The notes under the pieces are model-generated. The model saw nothing but the letters and a program-made list of their open reading frames with translations, did not search any database and had not been told where the DNA came from. A stretch of 64,000 bases of DNA from Alopecurus myosuroides. Taxonomy: Eukaryota > Streptophyta > Magnoliopsida > Poales > Poaceae. Positions 12,333-23,908 of this stretch are shown one piece after another. The first letter of the stretch is position 1. Each line of letters starts with the position of its first letter. Where the stretch lies: positions 42,479,304 to 42,543,303 of the forward strand of contig CM054063.1 in the NCBI GenBank assembly GCA_028641055.1, in the 5' to 3' direction. A program made the position numbers and the translations under genes.

Positions 12333-12658
12333 GGCTAAACCCTGGCAGACAGAAACAGCAGAAACAAAGATCGCGCGAGAACTCTCGGTGCGGGATTAGA
12401 TTGACAAAAGGGGGTAAATATTGACGGGTTTTAGGGCAAAACGAAGTGTCGGAGTCGAAAACGAGACAGAACGGACTCCGAGGTGGAAAAGGGGTACCTC
12501 CACGCGGCCAAGGAATCTGGCCGCCTGTGGGGTCCCCTTTTCTCCCTCGAGGTCCAATTCCTTCCAATTTTCTTGTCCCACACGTTAATTTCCATAAAAA
12601 ATGAGTTTCGTAAGTTTTCACGCAATTCCGAGAAACTTACAAACACAATAATTGTAAA

Positions 12659-13822
12659 TTATTGAATTTGGGTTTCTGAAACTACAGGATCCCTTACAAT
12701 TACCTCCTCCGGTGTCATTAACTTTATCTCCTCGATGGTTCCTATGAAGCTCTTTCCTGCAATATAATGTTTTAGGCGTTGTCCATTGACCACATGAGGT
12801 TTACCTTTCATATCACCGTGAAGACGGATGGCCCCCGAACGGTATACCTCCTGTACTACCAATGGACCCTGCCATTTTGAAGCTAATTTCCCTACAGAAA
12901 ACTTAAAACGAGAGTTGTACAATAGGACTTGATCACCTACTTTAAATTCCTTTCTTTTAATTTTCTTGTCATGCCAAATTTTAACTTTCTCTTTACAAAA
13001 TTTTGCACTTTCATATGCTTCATTCCTCCATTCATCTAATAGATTTAGGTCAAGAAATCTCTTCTCCCCCACTGTTTTTAAATCAAAATTTAATTTCTTA
13101 ATAGCCCATCTAGCTTTATGTTCTAATTTAACGGGTAAATGACATGATTTTCCATAAACCATTTTATAAGGAGACATACCCATATGATTTTTATAAGCAG
13201 TTCTATAAGCCCACAATGCATCATTAATTTTAAGTGGCCAATCAGATATAGCTCTGTTTACTGTTTTCTCTAAAATAAGTTTAATTTCCCTATTACTTAA
13301 TTCAACTTGTCCACTAGTTTGAGGATGATAAGGTGATGCAATTCTATGATTAACATTATATTTTTCCAATGTTTTTCTAAGAACACCATGCATAAAATGA
13401 GATCCACCATCAGTAATTAAAAATCTAGGAACACCAAATCTAGGGAAAATAATTTCTTTAAGCATTTGCATGGCTGTGGCATGGTCTGCACTCTTAGTAG
13501 GAATTACTTCTAACCATTTTGTAACATAATCAACAACAACAAAAATGTGAGTATGTTTTGTACTAGATGCAGGAAATGGTCCCATAAAGTCAAAACCCCA
13601 CACATCAAATGGTTCAAGTGGTAATGTATAGTTCATAGGCATTTCATTCCTTCTACCAATGTTTCCTACTCTTTGACATTTATCACAAGTTTTAATATAT
13701 TCAGCACAATCCTTGAATAGAGTAGGCCAATAAAAACCACATTGTAATACCTTTGCTGCAGTACGATCTCCTGCATGATGTCCTCCATAGGGACAGTCAT
13801 GACAATCTCTTATAATAGCCTG
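12659..13822 (-). pseudogene. Athila integrase domain
   Basis: The frame continues from the stop at 13823-13825 to a stop at 12659. It starts with an HHCC-type zinc-binding region (GGHHAGDRTAAKV...CDKCQRVGN). The catalytic core follows, with DDE residues visible in WGFDFMGPFP, ITDGGSHF and SGQVELSNREIK, then a C-terminal region with FKVGDQVLLYNSRFK. The enzyme inserts the cDNA copy into the genome. The catalytic residues are all present, but the domain is cut off from RNase H by the upstream stop. Confidence 0.85.
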
Positions 13823-14782
13823 TTATTCATGCTCAGGTACACAACGTCTAATAATTCCATCAACACTTTTCTTATACAAGAATGGATCATCCCAAAAATA
13901 ATGTCTAAGGTCATAAAAGGATTTCTTTCTTTGCTGGTAAGTAAATTGTGGTGGCATAACTTTCCCAACAATAAAATTTGCATAATTAGCAAACCAAGGA
14001 TATGCAACTTTAGCACTAGAAACACAAACAAGGGCAAGTTGTTCATTATCAAAACTATCATTGATAGGAATAGGATCCTCAGGTATATTTTCCATTCTAG
14101 AAAGATGATCAGCTACGGGATTATCTTCTCCTTTCCTATCTACTATGTGTAAATCAAATTCTTGCAACAAAAGTACCCATCTTATTAGCCTAGGCTTAGC
14201 ATCTTTCTTATTCATCAAATATTTAATAGCAGAATGATCAGAGTGCACAATGACTTTTGAATCAATTATGTAAGATCTAAATTTATCACATGCAAATATT
14301 ACCGCTAAAAATTCTTTTTCAGTTGTAGCATAATTTCTTTGAGCAACATCTAGTGTTTTACTAGCATAGTAAATAACGTTCAATTTCTTATCAACCCTTT
14401 GGCCTAAAACAGCTCCAACTGCATAATCACTAGCATCACACATAATTTCAAAGGGCAAGTTCCAATCAGGAGGTTGAATAATAGGTGCAGTTATTAAGGC
14501 TTTCTTTAAAACATTAAAGGATTCTATGCAATCATCATTAAAAGAAAACGGAACATCCTTTTGCAAAAGATTGGTTAGAGGCTTTGATATTTCAGAGAAA
14601 TCTTTAATGAACCTACGATAAAAACCTGCATGACCGAGAAAACTTCTTATACATTTGATGTCTCTTGGATATGGTAATTTCTCAATAGCTTCAATTTTTG
14701 CTGGGTCAACTTCTATTCCTCTTCCAAAATACGATGCCCAAGAACAATTCCCTCTGTTACCATAAAGTGACACTTCTCCCAA
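13823..14782 (-). pseudogene. Athila RNase H domain and end of RT
   Basis: The frame runs to an in-frame TAA at 13823-13825. [16 protein letters not shown] is the usual RT-RNase H connection. The RNase H acidic residues are visible in [28 protein letters not shown] and [13 protein letters not shown]. It is joined to RT by a frameshift around 14730-14750, since the RT frame ends at 14713 while this frame already carries the connection. This domain degrades the RNA strand during reverse transcription. Confidence 0.8.
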
Positions 14783-15723
14783 TTAAGAACAAGGTGTTGG
14801 TCTTCACAACGCTGCAAAACTTTGTTAAGGTTGAACAAGCAATTATCGAAAGAAGTACCATACACCGAAAAATCATCCATAAAGACTTCCACTATCTTTT
14901 CAATATAATTAGCAAACATAGCGTTCATGCATCTCTGAAAAGTAGCTGGCGCATTACATAAACCAAAAGGCATTCTCCTATAAGCAAATGTACCATATCG
15001 GCAAGTAAAAGTGGTCTTTTCCTGATCATCACTATGAACTGGAATTTGAGAGAAGCCTGAATACCCATCTAAATAACAAAAGTGAGAATGTTTAGATAAT
15101 CTCTCTAGAATTTGATCAATAAAGGGCAATGGATAATGGTCCTTACGAGTTTCTTTATTTAATTTTCTATTATCAATGCACATTCTATAACCAACAACAG
15201 TACGTTGAGCAACATGTTCATCATCTTTATTAGGAACCACAGTAATTCCACCTTTCTTAGGAACACAATGAACATGACTAACCCATTTACTATCAGCTAT
15301 AGGATAAATAATACCAGCCTCTATGAGTCGAATTACCTCCTTTCTTACCACTTCCTTCATTTTTGGATGTAGACGGCGTTGGAAATCAACAACAGGTTTA
15401 GCATCTTCTTCCAAATTAATTTTATGCATACATAGAGCTGGACTTATGCCCTTAAGATCATCAAGAGAATAACCAATAGCCTTACGGTGGGCTTTAAGCA
15501 CATCAAGTAATTTCTCTTCTTCCTCAGCTGAAAGGTTGGCACTAATAATAACAGGATATATATTTTTCTTATCCAAGTATGCATATTTCAGATTTTTAGG
15601 CAAAGGCTTTAATTCAAAACTAGGATCTCCTTTAGGAGGTGGGAGTACTCCTAGATTATCAGGTGGGATATGCAATTGTAATTGTGGAGGTTGCTGCCAT
15701 AATATTTGTTCTAAAGCTTCTTT
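14713..15723 (-). pseudogene. Athila reverse transcriptase domain
   Basis: The frame is open from just after the stop at 15724-15726 to 14713. Diagnostic RT motifs are WVSHVHCVPKKGG, YRMCIDNRKLN, FCYLDGYSGFSQIP, RMPFGLCNAPATFQRCM and the polymerase site VFMDDFSVYG (an FMDD box). These assign it to the Athila/Tat branch of Ty3/gypsy. RT copies the element RNA into DNA. It is broken at both ends, by a nonsense codon at the protease junction and a frameshift near 14740. Confidence 0.9.
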
Positions 15724-16647
15724 TTATGCATCATTAAATGGCTCTTCCTGATTAAGCATATCACGTTCCACCACGTCTGATGAAGCTACAGCTATATGAG
15801 CAAGAGTTTCAATTATATATTTAGATTTTGGTTCTTTCTTAGCAGGTTTATCAGTAAATTTAGAAAAAATAAATTCAAGTTTCTCTCCAGCGTATTCAAT
15901 AAACACCCTTTCTCTAGGCAAATCAATTTCAGCACCAACAGTATGTAAGAAAGGTCTATCAAATATAATAGGACAGAAAGAATCTTGTGGACAACCAAGC
16001 ACAATAAAATCAGTATGATATTTTATTTTCCCTACCAATACTTCAACATCTCTAACAATTCCAAAGGGACTAATATAATCTTTATTAGCAAGCTGAATGG
16101 TCATACCTGTTTCTTCCATGGTGATAGGATCAATATCAGGCTCAATTTCTTGATAGAGAGAATATGTAATGACACTAATGCTTGCTCCAATACCACATAA
16201 ACCATGATAACAAGTCCCAATAGAGCATGATATAATTGGCTTACCAACTTTGGATGAATTCCCTTTAATAACTTTGGTAGCATCTTCACATAAATAAACA
16301 TCAACACGATCTTCTTCATTTAATTGCTTAATAATAGAGACTTGGTTCTTGACTTCCACCTGTTCTTTAGGTTGAGAACATCTCTTTCTACTTTTGTCAG
16401 TAACAACAATAAGCAAATTCTCTTTAACTTTTTCAGGATAGGGAGGTGGTTCAATATATTCTTCTATTACTACAGATGACACTGGTGTTTCTTTAATAAA
16501 TTTAGGGACAACAATGGAAGATTTAACAGGTTCAACATAATAATCAAAGCCACTTTTAGGAATTCGAATGTGCTCAGCAAATTTCTTAGCTATTTCAATT
16601 GCAACATATGGATCAAGACCAAAATCTTTAATAACATTCTTGAACAA
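15724..16647 (-). pseudogene. Athila gag C-terminal/protease region, catalytic Asp lost
   Basis: The frame encodes the linker and aspartic-protease-like region. The protease core normally shows a D-L-G-A-S signature in this lineage. Here the corresponding segment reads CGIGASISVI, so the catalytic Asp appears to be replaced. Downstream, IELANKDY-like and FIVLGCPQDSFCPIIFDRPFL segments match the protease fold's second half. The frame ends at TAA 15724-15726, directly followed by RT sequence in the same frame. The protease would process the polyprotein, and this copy is probably inactive. Confidence 0.7.
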
Positions 16648-17359
16648 TAGAAGTAGAGAAACTTTCTACACATGAATATCCATAATCAAAATAAGCTTCA
16701 TTACCTTTGTCTAGGTCCCAATATTCAGAGTTCTTCGAAATAATTTCCAATAAATTCCAAGCTTCTTCTGTAGTATTATTTGTAAAGCTTCCACGAGATG
16801 AACCATCCAAATATTGCTTTAGCCTATCAGGTAGTCTCACATAAAAGTTTATCAATATAAGTTTATTTGTGAGATCATGACAAGGATTCTTACGAAGGAG
16901 GTCCTTAAGCCTCCCCCAAGCTTGAGTAATACTCTCTCCAAGGTGTGGCCAAAAATTAAATATAAAGCAACGGTTGTCATAAGCCTCTTTAGGAGTAAAA
17001 TATTTAAGAAAGAAAACCTTCATAAAAGTATCCCAATTATGTGTAATTTCTTCATCCAGGGACATATACCATTTTCGAGAATCACCAGTTAAGGACTGGT
17101 ACAATAACTTGCATTTTACCTCCTCCTCAGAAATAGCCTTGAGCCTAATTAGCCCACATATATCCTCAATAGCCCGTATGTGATCACTTGCAGCCTTTGT
17201 TCCATCCCCTGCAAAATACTCATTCCTAACAGCTTTATCAAATTCAAGGGGAATAATATAACCATCATCATGAGGTGCTTTTTCAACAACTTTAGGTTTA
17301 ATAGCATAAGCACTCTCATATAAAGCAAGTTTCAGCGAAGCATCTCTCATAAAAGCCAT
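16628..17359 (-). pseudogene. Athila gag (capsid) region
   Basis: ATG at 17359 follows the primer site by about 80 bp. The product contains the retrotransposon gag core: FAGDGTKAASDHIRAIEDIC, LTGDSRKWYMSL and FMKVFFLKYFTPKEAYDNR. It ends in a YGYSCVE-type tail. The frame closes at 16628 while the next domain starts in another frame at about 16647, so a one-base frameshift separates gag from pol. Gag would form the virus-like particle. No CCHC knuckle is seen in this segment. Confidence 0.8.
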
Positions 17360-17436
17360 AATAATAACAGGTTGCAACAGCAAGTAAAATTCAGCTTTCA
17401 AGTTTCCTTACCAAACTTCTTACCAATAGCGCTACG

Positions 17437-17455
17437 CTCCCCGGCAACGGCGCCA
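17437..17455 (-). other. Primer binding site, tRNA-Asp type
   Basis: On the minus strand the sequence TGGCGCCGTTGCCGGGGAG lies 11 bp inside the 5' LTR. It is complementary to the 3' end of plant tRNA-Asp, the usual primer of Athila/Tat elements, and it fixes the element's orientation. Confidence 0.85.
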
Positions 17456-17466
17456 GAAAAGTGTCT

Positions 17467-19112
17467 TGATGGCTCCCAAGTGCAGGAGATCAATTGTAGT
17501 ACTTTTCGAATTAGAAAGGTTGTCGAACCCACGAGGAGCAGAAAGAACTGGTAAGTAGAATAGCAAAGGAATAATAAAAGCAACAGGTGTTTTTGTGTTT
17601 TCATTGTGTAGTGCAAGTAAAGTAAAATGCGGAAAGTAAATTGCAGCAAGTAGTAGGTCTCAATGAGAGACAAAGCCCAATCCTCTAATGCGCAAGAGGA
17701 CAAGCTCAAGTGTGTGTTTGTGTCTTATATGTGGAAAACGTTCCCGAGGGCTGCACGGATTTAGCTGGCATAGTGATTCATTGCATAACATGTTTGTATA
17801 TCTTGTCTAGTTTTAATCTTCTTCGGACGGAGCCACAAATAGGAATAGCTAAATAAATAAACTATCACCCCTTATGATGGATCACGTGGCCAATTAAATG
17901 ACAACACAAGAATTATTAAGACATGATGTCCCACCATAGCCTTATGCTCTAAGGTCCCCGATACAAGTACCCTCATAATGCAATTCAACGACTCTGTCTC
18001 AAGTTCCTGTCACCTAAATACATCATCACGTCACTACACTACGGTGTTCTCCAATGAGCCCATGTAGGTGAAGTGTTGTACAGTCGACGTTCGTATAACA
18101 CCATCATAGAATCACATAAAAGATAAATACTAGACCAAATAACAACTCATCTTATGTAACAAATCATTGCCAATTCATCCTATACCCTCAGGAACATGCG
18201 GGAACTACTCACAACGTGCAAACATGATCATGTATGGTGACATATGTGGTACAACACAATCTGAAATAATGGATCCACCACCAAATAATGACAAGTACTC
18301 AATCCCAAACATGCAACGGAGTACAATAACACGTATCTAGGGTGTAGCAATGATCAAACTATGAGGGGAACGGAGTGGATCACGGTGATGGTGATGATGG
18401 AGATGCAGGTGCTGGTGAGGATGGTGATGGAGATGCCTCCTCCCACGCCAAGGAGGAGATGGGTATGATTTCCCCCTTCTCCGGAGCTCCGGAGCATCAG
18501 GATCTGTCTCCCCCACGGAGAGTTTCGAGAGTTTCGCCGCCCTGGCGGCTCCGTCTCGTCTCGGGAAAATTAGGGTGTTCGTTTTCGGGGAAGACGGAGT
18601 CGTCAGCAAAGAAACCTCGGGGAGGAGGTGTTGTGGACCCATTTGGGAGCCCCACACGCGGCCAAGGAATCTGGCCGCGTGGGCTACCACCTTTTGGGCC
18701 TCCTGGCCCTCCTCCTTTGTGTCTTGTGCCCACGGCCTTTCTCCCGAAGAAAATCTGACAGGGTTTCTTTCCTTTCGTAATTTGGATACCTGTAGCTCCT
18801 GAAACATCAAAAACATGAAAACAGGTGTTTTCTGACACCCAGAAATTAAATACCAAAAATAGGGACTTTGTAGGAAAGTCCCATAAAATCATCTAAAACA
18901 TGCAAAACAATGACATAACATTGATAAAACATCCCAATAATGCCTATATGGAGTTTATAAATGATGATATAAAATGCACGTCTCATGCGCCGCGCGTGAC
19001 ATTACTCCGGCAGCCTTTGACCGACGCGGGGGCCCGCGGTTTTCCCACGCGTCGCTGAACCCAGCGGGAAGCTTGGGTGTGGACTATTCAAACTGCGCGG
19101 TCCCACCTGTAA
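17467..19112 (-). repeat. 5' LTR of the Athila element
   Basis: It matches 8954-10532 closely. It retains ~70 bp missing from the other LTR and ends CCCACCTGTAA on the plus strand instead of CTGTCA, so the terminal dinucleotide has changed. A TATA-rich stretch (TTTATATC on the minus strand) near 18970 is the likely promoter for the element. Confidence 0.9.
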
Positions 19113-19944
19113 GCTCCGGACGGTTTCAACGAACTTGGCGGTCCAACCCGGACCCACTTCGCGAAACGGAGTCTGACTCCTCGGACCCACTTCGCGGAAC
19201 GGATTCGACTCCAAACTTACCGTTCCGGCCTCTCCATAGTAGTTGCGCACGGACTAGGGGCAAAACTGAGCACCATTCGGCGCTAGGGGTAAAACTGAGT
19301 AGTAGTGGACCGCTGTGGGCAATTCGATGAATAGCCCTATTTTATGTCGGGATTAAAGTAGAAATTATGATAAATATGTTATGTATTCTGAACTCAACTG
19401 AGAAGTATCTCGAGGCGAAGGAAAATAATTTATATCAACAAAAATACAATAAAGTATTAGCCAATTCAAAAAATTATTTTCCAAATAAGTTAAGCTGTTG
19501 TATTAAATAGCATACACCGATATTTCTATCTTTGTACTAAACTACAGCTTGACCTTTTACAATTTTAGATCCAATTTCCATTTTCTGGATGCTCTAAAAT
19601 ATCAACGGACAATGACTAGCCAAGAAAAATAAGTTTCTAAGAACAAGTCACGTGAAACTGTAAGTTAATTTTCTTCATATTCATAGCACTACGAACAAGT
19701 TTTTAATGTATGTATTTAATATCATGGGGTGATGACTAGCCAAGACAAAAAAGTTTGTCATTCGATTCACTAACCATCTCTACGTTTGTGACCTCGGATT
19801 GGGAATAGAAATAGACCGGATTCGTGGGGAAATAAAGTAAATCGCATAGGTACCTGCAAAAGAAAACCATCAAACCATAGAACCAGTTTTTGTTTGTTCA
19901 ATAACTTAATAACATAATCAAATTGTACTCTATAGTATGTAAAA
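19113..19944. other. Right flank of the Athila insertion, no gene seen
   Basis: 19113-19330 is GC-rich and holds two adjacent copies of GGACCCACTTCGCG(A/G)AACGGA (about 19150-19210). It is probably the continuation of the promoter or 5' region of the broken ORF at 8257-8823. 19331-19944 is AT-rich with GATGACTAGCCAAGA repeated near 19612 and 19731. No coding region is supported. Confidence 0.4.
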
Positions 19945-20274
19945 CTAGAATCATACCCCGCGCATTGCAGCCGGTATACTTAACTTCTCTAATAAAATAC
20001 ATGAAACTTGAAGTTTTCTTTATCTTTATATACTATCTAAAAGAACATATTCGTTCCTTCTTCGCCGCAGCTGCGATACGTCGTCCCTTTCGTCCAACTT
20101 CCCTATGTCGCTCTTTTATTTTTCAACCGCATGGACATATTAATTACTCCGTACCAAGCCGCAACAACCAAGCAATTGACCGCAATCCTCAAACTACTCA
20201 AATCGCAAATGTGGCATCCCAAAATCACGGCAACCATCTCCTCCCTGATTTACTCCTGATCAAAAATCACGGCA

Positions 20275-21025
20275 ACCATGCACCGCCATCCGCGCCCATT
20301 GCCTTCACCGGTTACCCCTACATCACCCCAACCGTTGTCCTCGCCTTGCCTCGCTGGCGGCATCGTCCAGCCTGCCGACACGCTCACGCAAACCCCATCT
20401 AGGAGGACCTCTATCACGCCGGTGTCGTCGCCCTGTCTACGGTACCCCGTCGCCATCCTAGATCCGCCGATGCTACCTTCCCTGGATCGCCGGCGGTAGC
20501 CTGCCCGCTCGCGAAATTTTCAGAGTGGAGGACCTCCGTCATTTCTGATTGTTTCCTTGGGCTATCTAAGCCGATTTCTTTGTGAATCTGCCTGGTTTAG
20601 ACTCGCTGCTTGGATTTGTGGGTTCCCTAATGAGTTGAAGTTAACTGAAACTGCGGCAGCGTGTTTCACTGAGTATAGCCTTATTGCTCTTTTTCCTTAC
20701 TACATGTAGAATTTATATTATAAGTTAAATAATCTGCTATTACTTCGGCAAGCTGAATTATTTCCGTTGGAGGATTCAGATAGAATGCCAATTGTGAAAT
20801 TTTTCTATGCAATTTACTCAAGAGATCTATTTGGTTTGAACATGATTGTTGTCTGAAAATGAGCCACTGCAGGTAGCTTTATCATGCCTCCCCTCAGATT
20901 GGAGGGACATTTACAGGTCGATCTCGACACAAGGTCTATCCCTGACCTTACCGCGTCGCCACGAAAGTCGTCTTTTGCCGCCCGGCAGCAGCTGGCGTCA
21001 ATGCCACAAGACGTTCGAAAAAATG
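20275..21025 (+). pseudogene. Exon-like gene fragments inside the Helitron-like segment
   Basis: 20278-20499 is a GC-rich open frame starting MHRHPRPLPSPVTPTSPQPL with a Pro/Ser-rich product. It is followed by AT-rich intron-like sequence. About 20876-21023 is a second GC-rich block bounded by an AG at its left and AG|GTTTAT at its right, encoding EGHLQVDLDTRSIPDL in one frame. I cannot assign either to a family. They look like pieces of a captured host gene rather than a working locus. Confidence 0.3.
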
Positions 21026-22071
21026 TCAGAACACACAGAGGTTTATTTTCCCTTCTCTGTTTTTTCTAAAATAATTAGAGAAGGTCTGTACTATCCCTTG
21101 CTAAACTTGCTGGTTGTTTTGTCTTGGATGTGCTTTTGTATTTCATCTATACATCAGTTGCTTTTTTTCCATGAGGCTATGATGATCAGTACACATATAT
21201 TATTCTGTAGGGCACCTTCATAATGCTGATGTTTTCCGCACATATGTTGTCTAGAATATTTATTTAGCTGATGATTATCGTGTATATTGTAGTCCCCTCT
21301 TCAAAGAAGGCATACCACAAATTCAGCGTTCTAAGTAATTTAAAAATAGGGGTTATATTATTGTAGCATGTTTAGGTCTCAGTTAGAGAAAGAAATACAG
21401 AGGTCGAACAGTACTTAAAGGTTATATACATATAATATTTGTTGATCTAAGAAGTCATATGCATAACCTACTTTGAAATAAATGCAGTGACTTGTTCTTA
21501 TATGCCCATGATATCTCTTGCTTGTGGAATTATCATGAGTTACTAAAATAGTGCAGCTATTTACACTTCCAGTGGTAATTCTCGTTAGTTTATATGTTGC
21601 ATGCTGTTATGATAGTGTATGCAGAAAGCACATTGTTAGCCCCATCGTTGTATTAGAAAACAAGGTAATTTCAATATGAATAAAATCTGCTATTAATGTA
21701 CTTATAGCCACACAAATTACTCTACTTTTTAAGAATTGTATCTGTTGTACATCTTTTTATTTTTAGATATTTGCGGTCAGGCCCGCATATCCCTCACACG
21801 GCCTTCCCTTTACCAGACATAGGACGGTGACTCTGAGATTTGAAGGAAATGATTTGATTTAATGTAGTACAACTGTTGCTATTGAAAATTATGCTAGAGT
21901 GAGTTGGCATAGATCCTTATCACTCTGTTTTCTTGATCTGTTACAACTTAGATGTGGTGACTTAGATATATAATAATGTGCAACAACTAGCTCTACCTTG
22001 GTTTACAGCCTGATGTTTGGCTCGTGACTTCAAGAAGTATGGAAATTGTTGTTGAGCATGCATGACCTGAT

Positions 22072-22281
22072 CTACTTGAGATACCGGCTTATTTTGGTTG
22101 TGATGTATTAAATTGTCTAAATTTTACTGCAGCTGTATTTATGTATTTTTTTTGTAAAAACTAGCTTCATCATGCATGTGTCTACAGAGTCGTTGACCTT
22201 GGCATTTTCTGTAAAAATTGACAGGAGCCCCGCTTCTTGACTTGCATAAAAAAAACAGATCAAAAAAATGCATTGCTGCTT
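22072..22281 (+). repeat. Direct repeat, copy 1 (about 210 bp)
   Basis: Pairs with 22569-22776, offset 497 bp. Both carry GAGTCGTTGACCTTGGCATT and CACCGCTTCTTGACTT-like segments, and both end in ATGCATTG(C/T)TGCTT. It is a local segmental duplication with no coding frame. Confidence 0.8.
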
Positions 22282-22568
22282 TGGTTGGCCTCAACCTCAT
22301 GTCCTCAGGCTACTCGATTTATTGTTTGTGGTTTGTTACTCTCGCCATGCATTTCATAATAGAAAGATATTTGATTTTAGGGCACATGAATGAACATCAG
22401 TACTTCAGTATTAAGTCAGTGTGGACCGGATTTGGAGAAGAAAGGAACCAACAGAAAAAGCTCGTGAATCATTTGTTTTTAAGTAGCAATGATTGTTCTG
22501 GTCTGCCATTTATTTTTAGTGGCTGTGAGCAGTCTAATTCAATTCTCTGTTTATCTCGATTCAGTTTG

Positions 22569-22776
22569 CTACTTGAGATACCCGCTTATTTTAGTTGTGA
22601 TGTATTATATTGGCTACATTTTAGTGCAGCTTTAGTTATGTATTTTTTGTAAAAACTAGCTTCATCATGCAGGTGTCTAGAGAGTCGTTGACCTTGGCAT
22701 TTTCTGTAAAAATAGACAGGAGCACCGCTTCTTGACTTACATAAGAAAAATAGATCAAAAAAATGCATTGTTGCTT
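22569..22776 (+). repeat. Direct repeat, copy 2 (about 208 bp)
   Basis: Second copy of 22072-22281. The two differ by scattered substitutions and short poly-A/T length changes. Confidence 0.8.
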
Positions 22777-23908
22777 AAGTTTTTCTCTATGTCAAAATGG
22801 AGTACACAATGTGCAGCGCTGCAAGTTCATTCTTTACTCATGCTACTTTAAGATAACGATGTCTTCAGATTTTGTAGGTTCAATCTTGTCTAAAGGGTCA
22901 CCTCAGCTCCTTCATTGCTCTATGTAGTGGTAAGCTTGCTAATTTTTGATGTATCAAATCCACATGGACACTTCCGCTATTCTCCCTTTTCTTACTTGTT
23001 TAAGTTTTCTGCAGAGTTTTACACATTCTTTGGGAAGAAAGGCGTCCCATTCTCAGGGAATATTACATGTGATAAACTGCTCCCAATAGGTCTCAAGTGA
23101 ATTTTGGATCAACTTTCGAGAGCACATGCATCTGAATTTCTATTAGGGATCAGTACATGTAACAATAGGTTGCATCTGAAATTCTTTGATGAAATGGATG
23201 AATACGGAAGTGACTGTTGGAATTCTATGTGGGCTACTTATATGAGCTCACATGTCTAGCCATATTAATCCCACTAAAATCCTGAAATTGTCATGGCCCA
23301 TTCATGAATAATTAGTGGAGTGAGTGGGACTAAAGTTTAGTCCCACATTGCTAGTTTGGAGAGAGTGGAACCACCTTATAAGGTGAGCCATTCTAGCTCA
23401 TGTATGAGTAGGCAAGGCAAGAGGAGAGGTGTGCCACACGCGCGCTCCTTCTCCGCCTTGCCGCGCCGCGCCGCGGGTTGCGGGAATGAGCCGAGCCGAG
23501 AGCGTTTATTTTGTCGGTTGGGAAAACTTAATGAGTCATTAATTTGGTAATTAACGGACGCGTTAATTTCCAAAACCGTTTCCGTTTCCTTTCTGGATCG
23601 TGGAGACGAACCGATTCAGACATGGACTTACGCCCACGTCTCTCCCAGCCCGCATATAAATACGCGCATACGGTATGGTTTCGCACCACCGTTCCAAAGC
23701 ACTGCGCCGCCAATCAAGTCTTCTCCATCCCTCCTTCCGGCGTGCACCGCGAGAAGGGACAGCAGGCCTCCGAAACCCCGCCTCTTCTGATTCTGCACGG
23801 GAGAGGGGCGATCAGGTTTTTGGGGAGCGCACTCGCGCGACTGCTGACGGCGACTACTTCCCCAACGACGACTTCTTCCCCGACCTCGGCAACCTCTTCA
23901 TCAACGAC

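Larger units (their letters stand above)
8954..19112 (-). mobile_element. Athila-type Ty3/gypsy retrotransposon, complete but broken
   Basis: Two LTRs (8954-10532 and 17467-19112) flank gag, protease, RT, RNase H and integrase, in that order on the minus strand. This is the gypsy gene order. The primer site is complementary to tRNA-Asp, as usual in the Athila/Tat group, and the RT has the group's VHCVPKKGG and YLDGYSGF motifs. The coding region has a frameshift near 16640, a stop at 15724, a frameshift near 14740 and a stop at 13823, so it cannot act alone. The LTRs remain very similar, with one ~70-bp indel, suggesting fairly recent insertion. No clear target duplication is seen: TGCGC on the left, and the right LTR end is altered. 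Confidence 0.9.
19945..23214 (-). mobile_element. Probable Helitron-derived segment (3' end at 19945)
   Basis: On the minus strand the segment ends with a CCG...CGG hairpin, ten bases and CTAG, followed by T. This is the standard grass Helitron 3' terminus (plus strand: A then CTAG at 19945-19948). The 5' TC end is not identified and may have been removed or interrupted by the copia element that starts at 23215. The body holds exon-like GC-rich patches (20275-20510, 20880-21020), as Helitrons that carry gene pieces do. The right edge is set at the copia boundary for lack of better evidence. Confidence 0.4.

Noticed and set aside
12390..12665. ORFs at 12127-12665 on both strands
   Set aside because: Overlap noncoding Athila 3' sequence similar to a GC-rich LTR segment (GCGGCCA...TGGCCGC hairpin); no domain.
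20846..21223. 125-aa ORF as a gene
   Set aside because: It spans an exon-like block and intron-like AT-rich DNA; treated only as a possible gene fragment.
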